From contig JAGRMP010000534.1 in NCBI GenBank assembly GCA_020441225.1, positions 1-5,022 on the forward strand: DNA of 5,022 nt, written 5' to 3'. Below the pieces are notes generated by a model. The model ran no database searches. It saw only the letters and a program-made list of their open reading frames with translations, and was not told the DNA's origin. The DNA comes from Maritimibacter sp. Lineage in GTDB: Bacteria > Pseudomonadota > Alphaproteobacteria > Rhodobacterales > Rhodobacteraceae. The position numbers and the translations under genes are program-made. Shown here one piece after another: positions 5,008-5,022 of this stretch. Numbering within the stretch: the stretch's first letter is position 1; each line of letters starts with the position of its first letter.

Positions 5008-5022
5008 GGTGCTGTCGGAGCG

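Noticed and set aside
4931..5022. 5' part of RNase P RNA or another known structured RNA
   Set aside because: I looked for the conserved GAGGAAAGUCC-type core of bacterial RNase P RNA and tRNA-like arms on both strands and found none. The hairpins are reported without a family.
1..5022. CRISPR array, insertion sequence, integrase, toxin-antitoxin or defence module
   Set aside because: No regularly spaced direct repeats with unique spacers, no transposase or recombinase motifs, no terminal inverted repeats with target duplication, and no recognisable defence domains were seen.

Overview
The window is GC-rich chromosomal DNA. Codon third positions are strongly G/C biased, so stop codons are rare and several long open frames are only antisense shadows of real genes. 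Base composition and the gene mix (an alpha/beta hydrolase fused to OsmC, a DUF3445 haem-demethylase-like protein, Ala/Pro-rich hypothetical proteins) fit an alphaproteobacterium, most likely of the Rhodobacterales. That placement is inference from gene content; no rRNA or other marker gene is present.

Layout. (1) Positions 1-1224, minus strand: a fused alpha/beta hydrolase-OsmC protein. It runs off the left edge just after the second OsmC cysteine. (2) 1225-1417: a 193-base divergent intergenic region. (3) 1418-2239, plus strand: an exported endonuclease/exonuclease/phosphatase (DNase I-fold) protein. A 12-bp tandem repeat lies in its extreme 5' coding region. (4) 2253-3047, plus strand: a DUF3445 / haem-dependent oxidative N-demethylase alpha-subunit-like protein, 13 bases behind the previous gene and probably cotranscribed with it. 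(5) 3075-3329, minus strand: a small, very Arg-rich protein with a possible helix-turn-helix, convergent with the DUF3445 gene. (6) 3470-4801, minus strand: an unrecognised 443-residue protein. It has a soluble N-terminal domain, a long Ala/Pro/Gly-rich linker, a short predicted coiled coil and a C-terminal membrane segment. (7) 4802-5022: no supported gene, but a dense block of direct and inverted repeats.

The genes do not form one obvious pathway. Items 3 and 4 look like a two-gene transcription unit; the others look like independent housekeeping or accessory genes. I do not see a CRISPR array, transposase, integrase, tRNA, rRNA, toxin-antitoxin pair or recognisable defence system. The parts least explained are the repeat-rich region at 4823-5007 and the unrecognised protein next to it. 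They deserve a second look, but the sequence alone does not prove a new system.
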